From positions 9,356,920 to 9,420,919 of the forward strand of contig PTFA01000012.1 in assembly GCA_003342895.1 (NCBI GenBank): DNA of 64,000 bases, in the 5' to 3' direction. Origin of the DNA: Casuarius casuarius. Lineage: Eukaryota; Chordata; Aves; Casuariiformes; Casuariidae. A program made the translations under genes and the position numbers. The notes beneath the pieces are model-generated. The model searched no databases and was not told the DNA's origin. It saw nothing but the letters and a program-made list of their open reading frames with translations. The first letter of the stretch is position 1. Every line of letters begins with the position of its first letter. Positions 39,408-50,740 of this stretch are shown one piece after another.

Positions 39408-41234
39408 TACTGCACACAAGTTATTAGGCATTTTTTGCATTACAAAAATCACCAGAACATGCATATTTTTCTATAGTGTAGAAAATATTTTCCTTCTGCC
39501 CTCCCATGTATTTTAAAATATTATACCCTAAGTGTAAGGAACCAATTTCAAATTATTCATTAAACTTTAGCCCCAAATAACAACTATTTAGAATTAAACA
39601 CTCAAAATGAAAGATAACAATGAATGCCAGAATTTTGGCTAGGGATTTTCTAAGTATACCAAATTAAAAGGTTTTTTTTCTTATATTCTTTACTGCAATA
39701 GACAGAGATTCAGTAGAGTTCAGAAGTGTTATAATCAAATAATCTTTATTTGCTAAATGCTGTCACAAAGATTCAGTTACCTGACTGGTGGAAATATTTA
39801 CACAGTACTGCTAGGTTTAGAAATAGGGATCTAAAACAGATTGCCTTGGCATTCATCATGATAAACAGAGATTCTGAAACACATTTGTTTAACATTTCCT
39901 ACCACCTCTCCAAGGAGAGGCCTTTACTACTCTTTATCTATTGTTTTTTCTTTTATCTACTTTGTGTTCCCTCACTTTCACTTTTTCTGAAAACATTAAT
40001 ACTTTTTATAATATTACAAGCATTTAAAAAATGATTGCTATTCTAAATGCAGTATGAATTAGATGAATTTATGACGTTTTGTCTTGACATGAGGCGTAGA
40101 TTCAAAATATCCCACTTTAAATTTCTGTTAGGATGTTTAAAACAGATGGAGAGTCCTCCCAACGCTTCATGCATACATACTGCCCACTGCACTTCTTGCT
40201 AACAAACTACCACCTTTTAACCTTATACAAAATTGCTGGACACCAAAGTTAGAGATAACTTCCCTTGAACTACATATAAATGCAAATTCAGAATCATGAA
40301 ACAGCTTTATACCAACAGGAAGTAAAATGCTTCTTCTGCAAATATATGAAGTCTAAACCAGAAAAAAAATCCATTAATCTGGAAATAGTCACACTATGAA
40401 AAAAATAATTTCTTTCATCATTTCTTACTACTCTATCACCCATATTTCAAAACTCCAAGTAAATAAATATTTCCATCATTAAAAATACTATTTTTACACT
40501 AGCATAAAGTGTTTTTCAAAACATTACAGTAATGTAATGATTGCAGTATTTCTGTATTTTTATTTTTAGGAAATGAATATTTTAACTTTAGATTAGAAGG
40601 GAAAAAGCAAGTCATTTACATTTTGGGGATATTCACAATAATATATATAACAGCGGAAAGCGTGCAATAAGAATTGTTAAAAAAAACTTCCTTACAAATA
40701 ATAGTTTCAGATTAAAATTTTGTATCCTCTCACATTAACACTACCAAACACAAAATTTTCAAATAAAAACATACGTTCCAACATATTATTTACTAGAAAT
40801 GTTCTGTTGTCTTAGTAGTCTGAGATAACAGTATATTACACCATCAAATAAAGTGCAGCCTTAATTATTTGTATATCCAAGCATCTAAAAATCCCTTAAA
40901 ATCTCACCAGCCTAAAGATATTTATAAATGGAAATCCCTCTTCTAGGATGGAAATAGGAGAGAAGTGTTTGTGCTGGGGATTTTAGGGGGAGAGAGAGGT
41001 TAAAAAGTAGAATATTAATGCATTAGTGCTGTTTGTCTTTTTAAGCTTCCCTTTTTACCCAAGGTATTTCCCTGATAAAGACGTGACTACGCTGAGAATA
41101 TTTACTATTAAAGAACACACCCCATAAGGAAAAAGATTAACACCTCAGCAAAAAAGACTAATTTATTGACTATATATTACTAACAGATAAAGGTTAAGAT
41201 TCTGATACAGAATACTCACTTTTATGTGAGTACT
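39408..41234 (-). other. FBXL17: Inferred FBXL17 intron, 39.4-41.2 kb
   Basis: AT-rich noncoding sequence with nothing recognised. Confidence 0.6.
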
Positions 41235-41249
41235 GGGGGGGGGGGGGGG
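41235..41249. repeat. Poly(G) tract, 15 bases
   Basis: Uninterrupted G run, unusual in this AT-rich setting. Confidence 0.9.
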
Positions 41250-41437
41250 AAGCTACAGATCCTTTGTGCCTCACCTTAAAGAATAACATGTATTTTTAAA
41301 TACAACACATGTATTTTTGACACAACCAAATGTCAGTTTAGACTTATTCCATGCTACACTATAGCTATATTGAGAGATTCTTGGAAGCACCCCAAGTACC
41401 TATAAAACCACAGTACTGGTCATTAACTTCCTTGAGG

Positions 41438-41480
41438 GGTGGGTGTGGGTGTGGGTGTGTGTGTGTACACACACATATAT
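41438..41480. repeat. (GTGGGT)n/(GT)n/(AC)n compound microsatellite
   Basis: Three GGGTGT-type hexamers pass into GTGTGTGTGT, then switch to ACACACACAT. The junction is self-complementary (GTGTGTGTACACACAC). Confidence 0.9.
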
Positions 41481-41710
41481 AAAAAATTCCAATACCATTG
41501 ACATTTACAAAAGACAAATGAAAATTCAACAATAATTCTGTTAAGCCTGGTAATATCAATGACTAGAAATATTAGAGAAGCAAACTAAGATAGACTGAAC
41601 ATGAACAGAAAATCTCAGTGTTACTTTTGCTGCTTCTTTTTCACCTCACCTATCAGTAGAAGAAAAATTTAGTCTGTTGTATCTCTTACAGACAGTACTC
41701 CTAAATACAA

Positions 41711-41724
41711 ATATATACATATAT

Positions 41725-41759
<35 letters not shown>

Positions 41760-41764
41760 AACAC
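41711..41764. repeat. Compound (TA)n(CATA)n(CA)n microsatellite
   Basis: ATATATACATATATATACAT is followed by ACATACATAC and then about ten CA units. Confidence 0.95.
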
Positions 41765-43390
41765 ATTAAAGTCAGGTTGCTAAACAAAACCACTATCAGC
41801 AGGCAATGTGACCACATTCCTGTCAATGCTTTACTGCTTTCACTCAGAATAATTTTCAGAATAATTTCTGAGGGTTTTTTGAGATTTTTCTCCTGGAGTT
41901 ATCCTACAGAAACAATCTGAATAAGGCAGAACAAAGTCTTTGAAATATTCTACACACATTGGGTAGACACACATTGATTTGGACAAGTAGGCAAAGGATC
42001 AGAGACACTGAAATAATAGTGAAAAGGAAAGGTTTCCTTTCCCAGCACAAGAGCACTTAGGCTCCTTCCCTACAGCCTGTGGTTGAGTTGTACTCCTGGT
42101 TAAATCAGGATCCATATAAGAAAAGAAAGAGGTGATCTGGTCAGCAAGGACCCAGACATGTTTGACCGTACCCCAAAGCAAAGGCCCCCCTTCTCTCCAT
42201 CCCAAGTCTACTTAGCAATGTTTTCTTCCTTAAGCGGGTCCTTGGCCTTAGCATAAGGTTTTCTTAAATGATCTCTCAGTAGGTCTTCCTCTAGTTGTTT
42301 GACCATGCTAGAACCTGCCAACTGAGACACAGGCAACTAATACAGCAAACGTGATGTTTTGTTTGCTGTTTAAAAACCAAATTTAGAAAGAAATGGACAA
42401 GTTCTAGGTGAGTCCAACCCTTTAAGACTTCTACCTATGAGCATCTGTCCACTTAGAAATCTTACATAGATTTGCCAAGAGCAAGGAGACAAGCAGCCCC
42501 TGGGGAATGGCCATCAGCCCCATCTTTCCCTTAGGTCTAGGTCTACCTAAATCCTAGACATGGACACATAGCATCTGTGAGAGTAAGAGATAAAAATGAC
42601 CTAGCAACTTTTTGGTTTCAAGGCTTTCCTCTGGAAAGCCTAAAATGCTAAAATTTAACTTGGGTTTCCATTACCTCTTTGAGGTTATTCAAATTAATCC
42701 TACTAAGATATGAAATTACATTTAGCACAGATCATTTCTATAAAAAGCATTGCTGTAACATTCTCTTTAGCCCTGAAATAATTTAAGAACCTTGACATCT
42801 ATTATTCTTAATTTACTTAACTTTCCACAATAGTTGCAACTATTAATTTCAGTGTTATTCCTGACATTGATCTACTCAGTAGAGTTTAAGGTAATAAATT
42901 GTACAACTGATCTGTAACCTGTGACAGCTTGCCACTCAGCTGTCACAGTCTTGTGATCTGTGTCAAAATTTGCTTCCTTAAACCCTGACAGATGACAAGT
43001 TATGTCTTTGGCAAAATGAAGCCTGATAGGGAAAATACGCACTTTTGAATCTTTAAGGTAAAGATTTACGAGCATGCTAATAGCAAACATTATACTTGTT
43101 GCAAAAGGTAGCTCAAAGCATGTAGCTCAGAGTATGCCCTGTCATTTGTGTGTGAGGCACCTGTCACACACTTATATCATCCTCAGATGTAGCAACTGCA
43201 CCTTTGGTCAAAGATAATAAATCCTGCATTTCTGGAAGCCAATATCAAAACTCGAATATCTGTTCTGAAGCATGTCATTCCATCTTTCTTAGACATATGA
43301 GGGTAAGAGATGCTACATCAGTTTGAAACTGTAAGTATCAAACCTGTTTAAAATTAAGTCTCACTGACAATCACTTCAGGATAGCAGTTT
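41765..43390 (-). other. FBXL17: Inferred FBXL17 intron, 41.8-43.4 kb
   Basis: Slightly less AT-rich around 42.0-42.6 kb, but no motif, exon or repeat family recognised. Confidence 0.55.
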
Positions 43391-43410
43391 AAAAAAAAAA
43401 AAAAAAAAAA
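43391..43410. repeat. Poly(A) tract, 20 bases
   Basis: Uninterrupted A run followed by CACACAGG. Confidence 0.9.
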
Positions 43411-43937
43411 CACACAGGAAAACCTCCATTAGAGTGTGTGGTGGGTATCTCTCATGTCCATGAATGTGTCCTCTGAAGTCCACTCACTTTGTGATATTTC
43501 TAAAGAGAAAACAACTCCCCTCTTACTATGCCTATGCTTAGAAAACTTAATGTTTAAGTCAATTTTATCCGAAGAAAAGTCACCTATCCAAAATGGTGGA
43601 AGCCAAGTCCTGGGTGACACTTTGACTAATTTCTGTTTCTAGAAAATTAGATTTTTCTTCCACCTAAGAATGAAAACAGAAAGAAGAGAAAATGATACAT
43701 AAATTACTTGTTCCTAAGAATTCTGGAAAAAAATAAATATTCTAAAAAGATATCTTTTTATTTACTGGACAAATAAATTCAAATAGGATTTATCTGAATT
43801 GCTGGTATTCCATTTTTTATTTGTAAGAAACATCTTAACTGAACACAAAAAGGTAAGGATTATCAACATAATTATCTCCATGGTCCTAGATGCTCCATTA
43901 TGTTCCTAAAAAAAAGACCTCCTATCCATGTCCTGGC

Positions 43938-43986
43938 CTGCTGTTCTAACAGTCCGTTTTTACACAATCTGCTGTTCTAACAGTCC
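43938..43986. repeat. Direct repeat of 18 bp, 31-bp period
   Basis: CTGCTGTTCTAACAGTCC occurs at 43938-43955 and again exactly at 43969-43986, separated by GTTTTTACACAAT. It looks like a two-copy local tandem duplication. Each copy contains the small inverted repeat CTGTTCTAACAG. Confidence 0.9.
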
Positions 43987-46900
43987 ATTAGATAGTATTG
44001 CTATTTTAAAATTTCTTGTAACATTCAGGCAAAACATGCCACAATAGTGAACCAACATTTAAAGTATTTCCCCTCTAATTTAAGTACACAGTTTCCCCCC
44101 TTACAACAGCAACCATTACCTCTTCTTGAACCGTTCTATCTCACACAATACTGCTGGCACAGATACAAAGAACAAAACGGAAAGAAATTCCTGACTCCTT
44201 CCTGTACCTGTTTATGAACCACAGAGTGCTCAGCCTGCAGCATAACAGTATTGTTATTGGCTCTTAAAACTTTGACAACTGTAAACTTTAGTAATTCTAT
44301 TAAAAATCATATGAAATCTAGATTATCCTGAACTATTCACAAGCTGGGACACATTTATCTCGGAATAAAGATAGAATACTAAATCATAAAATCACAAAAA
44401 GCTCACTCAATAGACTAACATAGGTTTGAAAATTCTCTGTTTAAAAAAACTTCATCCCCTCCTTCAGCACCAGATTACTCAGGCTCTCTTCAGCCAAGGC
44501 TACAGAAGTGAGGCTGAACCTTCCCTGTCATGGTGGCTCCCAAACTGGTCACCACCTACCCTAACTAGTGGAGCCTTCTGACTTAAGCCTCTCCCCACCT
44601 CCTCTCCAGTTCAACAGGAAATTGTTGGAAATAAGTGGTTAATATTTGTGAGGCACTTACATGTGTGAGTGAACAGAAGATAAAAGTCCTGCCATGAAAA
44701 CAGAACATGAACAAGAGGCGAACAGGAAAATATGGTGTGCGGCCACAATTTGAACTTTGAGTGAAAATCAAATATTAGCTACATTTCCACTAGAATAAGC
44801 AACATCCATTTTATGTTCAAATGAAGCAAGATTGAGGTAAAAATGGAGAATATGATCATTTAATTAAAAACTGTATCATAATGCATATGTCAGAAAGGCT
44901 AAGAGAAGTTATATGCACAACCTTAAATCTGTTTTTCATAGTTTTTGACCACTTGACTTGGCCACTAAACATAGAATTGATAAGTGTCACACATTTATAA
45001 GCATATTACACATCCAACATATGCAGTCATTTTAAGTATTGTTGTAATTCCATACACAATCCTGCCTCATCATTTGTCAGCTTTCATATGAAAGTCTACA
45101 GTAGAGTAGTAAAATAACTATTATCGCTTTTATCAGCCTTACTTCATACAGGAATAATATCTTGGTTTAACAGGCACACAATTTTCCCCTACACTAATTT
45201 TAATGTCTTTTCCTAGCTATGCCTGCATGTTTTTTCTAAGACTATGGTAAAGCTAAATGCAAAAACGTTATTGAGACATGCTCATTCATGTTGCCAAATA
45301 ATCACTAACAGATAGCTGAAGTTTTCACCCTCAATGTTAGAAACAAATACACTGTCATTTTTGAAGCACAAGTTAAAGTGAACTGCATATGTAGTGATGT
45401 TTGTTAAAGAAATTATATTCAAAGTGTCTACACTAGTAACTCTTCCACTTCCAAAATTTTCAATATATGTCTCATACTTATCGTTCAGTAGGTTGGCAAG
45501 TTAATACGTTTTCTCTGACCTGTGTTTTAGATACTGCCTTGTTATGTGTGGTAGAAGTTTAATTAAAAACATGTGTACAGCTTAATGCAAATTTTACCAA
45601 CCTGACTTTTGTTGCAGAGAAGAAGGAAAACATGAGATAGCTCAACTTCTACAATACAGAATGAATCAAAGGCTTTTTATTTTAAGCCAAAGAAAGAAAG
45701 AAGGATCTATGCTGACAAAGTTTAGGAATATCGCTAAAACTGCCCTTTCTGCAATATTTCTTTATTCTAAGATTTTCTACTGTAGATATATGTTGCATTT
45801 AGTAGTACTTTTATTTCTCCTTCATTCTTCAAATCTTGCTGAGAACGACAATACGAATTGCTATTAAATACACATTTGACAGAACACTGCAGAAAACCCT
45901 TAACTGAGAAAGCTGGTCTCAAGGACAAAGGAAACACTGACTTGCGGAGTTGTCCAAAACCAAATTTGAAGATTTTTTATAGCTTCATAGAACTGATTCT
46001 AAACAGATATGATTTTGAATGAGCACTGTCTATTAGTACCTGATGCAAGTTCTATGTTGCTTTTTCTGATGTTTTCTAATCTTTAATAAAGTAAAATAAG
46101 TATATCCTCTAAAGATATTTTACAATGTTGGTGCTCTTGAATGTGTGTTTAAAAGGCCTTGAGAAGGCTGGGAGAAGCAGGGGAAGGAAATATGCTTTAT
46201 TCGATTAGATATAACATTGCATCTACCCTACTTTTTTCCTGTGACAGATTAACTTACTTCCATGTTTCTACACCACACTGCACTTGATGCACTTTCAAAA
46301 ACAAAAACCACCCATGATTCTTTCATCCATTTGATGGTGCAATGACAGAGTGATATTTCTGAATAGAAAAAGATACAAAGGAATTCAAGTACGATATTGA
46401 CACAAGGTAGACAAAGGCAGAAACATGAAACTCACGGAGGTAGATATGAAGCATGTCAAATATGCAGACAAATTAAGGAAATTTGGAAACAAAGCAAAGC
46501 AAAATTATACCGAGCATAGAAAGTTACAAGAAATTTAACCTATGCAGTAGCAGAAAGATTCAAAAGAAGTGACATGATCAAAACAAATAGCTACATTTTT
46601 CACTGATAGGAAGATGCGATGCGATTTGTACAGGCATCCTAAAGCTAACACTTAAGTCAAAACACAACATGAAGACCTAATGAGATCAAGTTCTGAGATG
46701 AAAAGAGGTTAGATATTGAAAATGGTGTGGAGAAAACCGCAACAGAACTAATCTGTAATTGTCTTGGATTCATGAGGCAAGAGAAAAGGAGGATTGATTT
46801 GAAGCACAAACATCATATTATCAGTTTCATGAACAGAAGATACTTGAGAAATGAGAGCAACTCAATTGTATTTCCAGTCTAATCTTCCTAACTACTGCAG

Positions 46901-47729
46901 AAGAAACACTCACTGCCCATTTCCTTCTATAAGTATTTAACACTAATAATATTAATACTGATTCTGGAGCTATGTATGAACAACTGAAACCCAGGTGTTA
47001 CTACATTCAAGAGTACAAAGAGAATTTCAGAAGACAGGACAAAGGTGATTATTGTGTTCTCTCTTGCTCTTGAAATCAACTATATACCACGCTACATAGC
47101 AACTCTCCAAAGTAACTGAAAACAAGCTTGCATCTGATTTTAGTTACATTATTTGGCAGTTTCTGTAAGATCCACACGGCACTCAGTATCAGCTAATCAT
47201 ATGAAAAGCATCAGCATTGTGCTCTTTCTTAATAACCATGACTTCCAGGCCACCACAATTTCAAGAGGATAAATGTACCAACTCGGCAGCTCTAGAGAAC
47301 AGATCTCCACATATTAGTGATCTTCATGTAGACCACCTTAAAGGGCAAAATCTGATATATGACTGATCTGAACCGCTGTTTTATAGGTACTATTTATTTC
47401 AAGTCACTGCCATTATTCTCCACCTACAGATGCAATTACAGTTATGAGAACAGTAATCACATATGCAGTCTCCTAGTTATAAAAGATATAAGATAGGAGT
47501 GGGGGTAAATGAATTCTCAGAATATCAATGTATTTATAGGATTTTGAAAATATCACATTAATTAGGGACACTTACCATCAAAATATAATCAGAAAAAAAC
47601 ATCTTACCAGAAGGCAAGAGAAGCTTTAATTCTTGTGGGCCTGAGGATCTGAGGTATCTCAGAAAAAGACTGGGTTTGATGAAGCTTTTCATTGTTAAAT
47701 TTTGATACACTCCAAGAGGATTAACTATT
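43987..47729 (-). other. FBXL17: Inferred FBXL17 intron, 44.0-47.7 kb
   Basis: AT-rich noncoding sequence with no exon or confident repeat. Confidence 0.6.
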
Positions 47730-47790
47730 CCATGTTTATAGAGTGCTTTAGAAATGTAGAGAATTATATAAGAGCTAAGTATTAATATTC
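47730..47790 (+). mobile_element. MIR-type SINE 3' end, forward orientation
   Basis: It reads ATAGAGTGCTTTAGAAATGT and then ATTATATAAGAGCTAAGTAT followed by TAATATT. This parallels the MIR 3' end 'gtaaagcgctttgagat...gctatataagagctaagtattattatt'. Only the 3' portion is recognisable. Confidence 0.68.
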
Positions 47791-50049
47791 AAAGCATGTT
47801 GGCCAATCAACTAAAGACAAGACATTGCCCTTTTCTAAAACTGCAAATGCACTAAAGAATGAATTTTCAAAATTACTGAACTTCAGTTCCTGGAAGCAGG
47901 ATTTTTTTTTAAAAAAAAAGTTCTGGACTGATTTTTTTTTTTCTTCAGTTACACAAAACACTTCCTCAGAATGGTGATACACTGTATATACTTCATATAA
48001 GAATAAGACATATAGGGGAAAAAGTAACTCCAGCTAGGGACCAAGTATAAAAAAAATCATTTGCATCATCTAATAAATTTGTAAATAAACTGGTTTAAAG
48101 GGGCTCAAAAAACAACTGGAATCTATTGATTAATTTTATAATACACTCACTTCAGATAAACTCCTCAAAAAACAGTCTCATACTTGCCATCACATCTGAA
48201 GAGACACACTTTATAGGCTTTGGACTAATCAGATAAGTTTTTAAATCAAAAATACTTTTAAGAACCACATGTCAAAGTGTATTTGGTGGATGACATGAAA
48301 TAAGTTTTACTTGACCAAAGCTACCGAGGGTTATTCAGAAAATGACAGTTTTATCTGTATACGAAATAAAAGAGCGATGAAGAGAGTAACAGTTTTATTG
48401 TAAAATCAGAATATCAATCATTATAGAGGGGGAGATCAAGTACTTCTTTATCAACTCTGCCAGCATAAAAAAGATAGTCTCCCATTATCATTTTATAATC
48501 ATGAATATTCTCCATTGAAAGAACTGAGTTTAACACCTTATTTGAACTGTAGAAGCACCTACTCACATCATTTTCCTTTCATCTTTCTTTTGTCACATAT
48601 GCAGAACTATAATAAAAGAATTAAACACATACGCCAATTCTCAGTTCTAGCTAGCTGTAATTTGGGTTCCTATTTTTACATTAAAAATTATTAAATATTT
48701 AAGAGCATCCTTAGGTCCCAACTGTTTCCCTTCAGGCCAATGTCCTTATAAAACAGCTTTGTCCCAGCACCAATCAACCACGAATACAAAGAAAAATAAA
48801 TTCTCCAACACACATCCTTTATAATGCTCAGTCTGTTTAAATTACCTCCACTCTTTCCTATATTTCAAATAAAAAATATGAAAGGTGTATTTATTAAGAG
48901 CATTCTCTAAAAATGAGAGAGAGATCATTTAGCCAAGAGCATCATTACCTTTATTAAAAGTATAATCTGTAGATCGATCAACTCTTGCTGCCCAGATTTT
49001 CTAAAAGACTTCCCCAAGACCTAAAAGTCCTAGAAGTCTTCCTTGTTGTACAGGATAACACCTCTCACTGCATCTGCAAATTTTGCCTAAGGAAAAGGCT
49101 ACATAAATACTTTCCTTTTTTTGAAATCATCATCTCTACCCAAATGGCTTATTGTTCCTTTGCTGGTACCTAGACATACACAGAGATAACAGAGAGAGAG
49201 CATCACCGTTTTCTTTGCCAGAAATGCCATTACTTCCACTGTAAAGCCATAAGGCAAATTAGGAATGCAATCAAATGCAATTAGGGAGAGAAAACTATCT
49301 ATTGCCCGCCTTATAATAAAGTTTCATTTACGTAAAAATTACAGTCACTACCAAACCTGACAGAACTTTCAGGGTCCCCCCCATCTCTTCAGCTGTTTCT
49401 TGGTCTTTACAACAGTATTTCTCTAGCAGAAAAAGTTTTCCAAATAGGGTAATACCAGTGAACTTTCTCTAAATGGTTTACATTTCTATTTCTTAGTGAT
49501 CCATTGAAAAGTTTTAAAAGGTCAACGTCTTTTGCTCACTAGCCTTAATGCACAAGAAGTTTCTTGTCTATTTACCTTTATAGTAACCGCAAAAACCTGA
49601 AGACTGCCAGATGAACAATTTAGAAAATTCCATGACTACAGTACACCACAATATGTGAACTGACAGTCACCTTTTTCTTACAACTACCAACTCTTTCTTC
49701 CATTCTATTTATCACACTATCATCTTTCATGTTCCTTTCTCAAAATATTTATCAGTGGTATATTTGGATATGTATTTGATATATAAAAATACATAAAAGG
49801 TTAACATTTGAAAATATGTAACGATCTTAGCCCAATTTCTTACTCTCCCCAGTAATAATTTAATCAGAAATCTGTAGAGTGCTTGTCCACTCTCATGAAG
49901 TCTGGAAGAAAGCAAACCCATTGCTCTTGATCTTCAAGATGATTTCATATTTGGGGGAAAACAACTTAGTTTTAAAGCACTAGAATCTGACCATAAATTC
50001 CCCACCTCCAACACTGAAACAAGAAATATTGCTACATACCAGAAGAATG
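47791..50049 (-). other. FBXL17: Inferred FBXL17 intron, 47.8-50.0 kb
   Basis: AT-rich noncoding sequence, with T and A runs near 47.91-47.94 kb. Nothing else recognised. Confidence 0.6.
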
Positions 50050-50290
50050 GTTATTTCCAACCTTTTGTCTCACTGGAATGAGTAACGGGCTGTAGTAGCA
50101 GGAGCATAACACCACAAGGGTGGTTAGACACTGGAACAGATCACCCAGAGAGGCTGTGCAATCTCCATCTTTGGAGACTCAAAAACTCACCTGGACAAGA
50201 CCTGAGCAATCTGCTATAACTGGATCTGTTTGGAGCAGGAGGTTGGCCTGGATAACCTCTTCCAACTCACATGATTTTATAAAAGATATT
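50050..50290 (+). mobile_element. CR1 LINE 3' end
   Basis: This is the characteristic CR1 3' segment: AGGGTGGTTAGACACTGGAA then CAGATCACCCAGAGAGGCTG, TCCATCTTTGGAGACTCAAA, CACCTGGACAAGACCTGAGC, GGAGGTTGGCCTGGATAACC and TCTTCCAACTCACATGATTT. It ends in a decayed ATGATTTTAT form of the terminal (ATTCTATG)n repeat. CR1 copies are commonly 5'-truncated like this. It is younger-looking than the two L3-like fragments and is the main evidence for a sauropsid, probably avian, genome. Confidence 0.92.
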
Positions 50291-50329
50291 TCTTCCTAAG
50301 GCTTTCATGGGAAGATTCTATTTCTATAC

Positions 50330-50344
50330 TTTTTTTTTTTTTTT
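50330..50344. repeat. Poly(T) tract, 15 bases
   Basis: Uninterrupted T run just beyond the CR1 3' end. Confidence 0.9.
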
Positions 50345-50476
50345 AAACTATTATTAAACATTCATTTTAACATATAATTTAATAGGTTTTCTGATTCCCA
50401 ACTAAATTAGTTTAATTTCAAGAATGAAACTTGAACAATTGGTACATACATAGCATCTTCCACTAGGAGCAGCTTG

Positions 50477-50595
50477 AAAATATTAACTATTATTTTTAAT
50501 ATGTAGTTAATATTAAAAATTAATATAGTTAATATAGTTAATATTAAAATATTAATATAGTTAATAATATAGTTAATATTAAAATATTAACTATT
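50477..50595. repeat. AT-rich tandem array of TTAATATAG-type units
   Basis: Repeated units of the TTAATATAG/TTAATATTAAAA type form a nearly pure AT block. The exact 15-mer AAAATATTAACTATT occurs at both ends (50477-50491 and 50581-50595). The array contains many self-complementary stretches because TTAATATTAA is palindromic. Confidence 0.88.
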
Positions 50596-50609
50596 GACTG
50601 TTAACTAAC

Positions 50610-50740
50610 TCATGAAGTAACTCTTATTAGCAGTGTTGTATCAATGGGGAAAACAATGCACAAAGAAGTTTGGCGATTTATGCAAGATGACAGGGAAAGC
50701 CTGTCCTATTTGGTAAACTCCAGTGTTACAGTCTCTAAGA
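50610..50740 (-). mobile_element. MIR-type SINE remnant, reverse orientation
   Basis: The plus strand reads ATCAATGGGGAAAACAATGC, ACAAAGAAGTTTGGCGATTT, ATGCAAGATGACAGGGAAAG, matching reversed MIR 'cagatggggaaactgaggcacaaagaagttaagtgacttgcccaaggtcacacagg'. The copy is degraded, and the outer limits are approximate. Confidence 0.65.

Noticed and set aside
41438..41480. Long palindrome GTGTGTGTACACACAC as a structured element
   Set aside because: Explained by the junction of GT and AC microsatellite runs.
44635..44700. Possible MIR 3' end (AATATTTGTGAGGCACTTAC)
   Set aside because: Only one short block matches and the following TATATAAG segment is absent.
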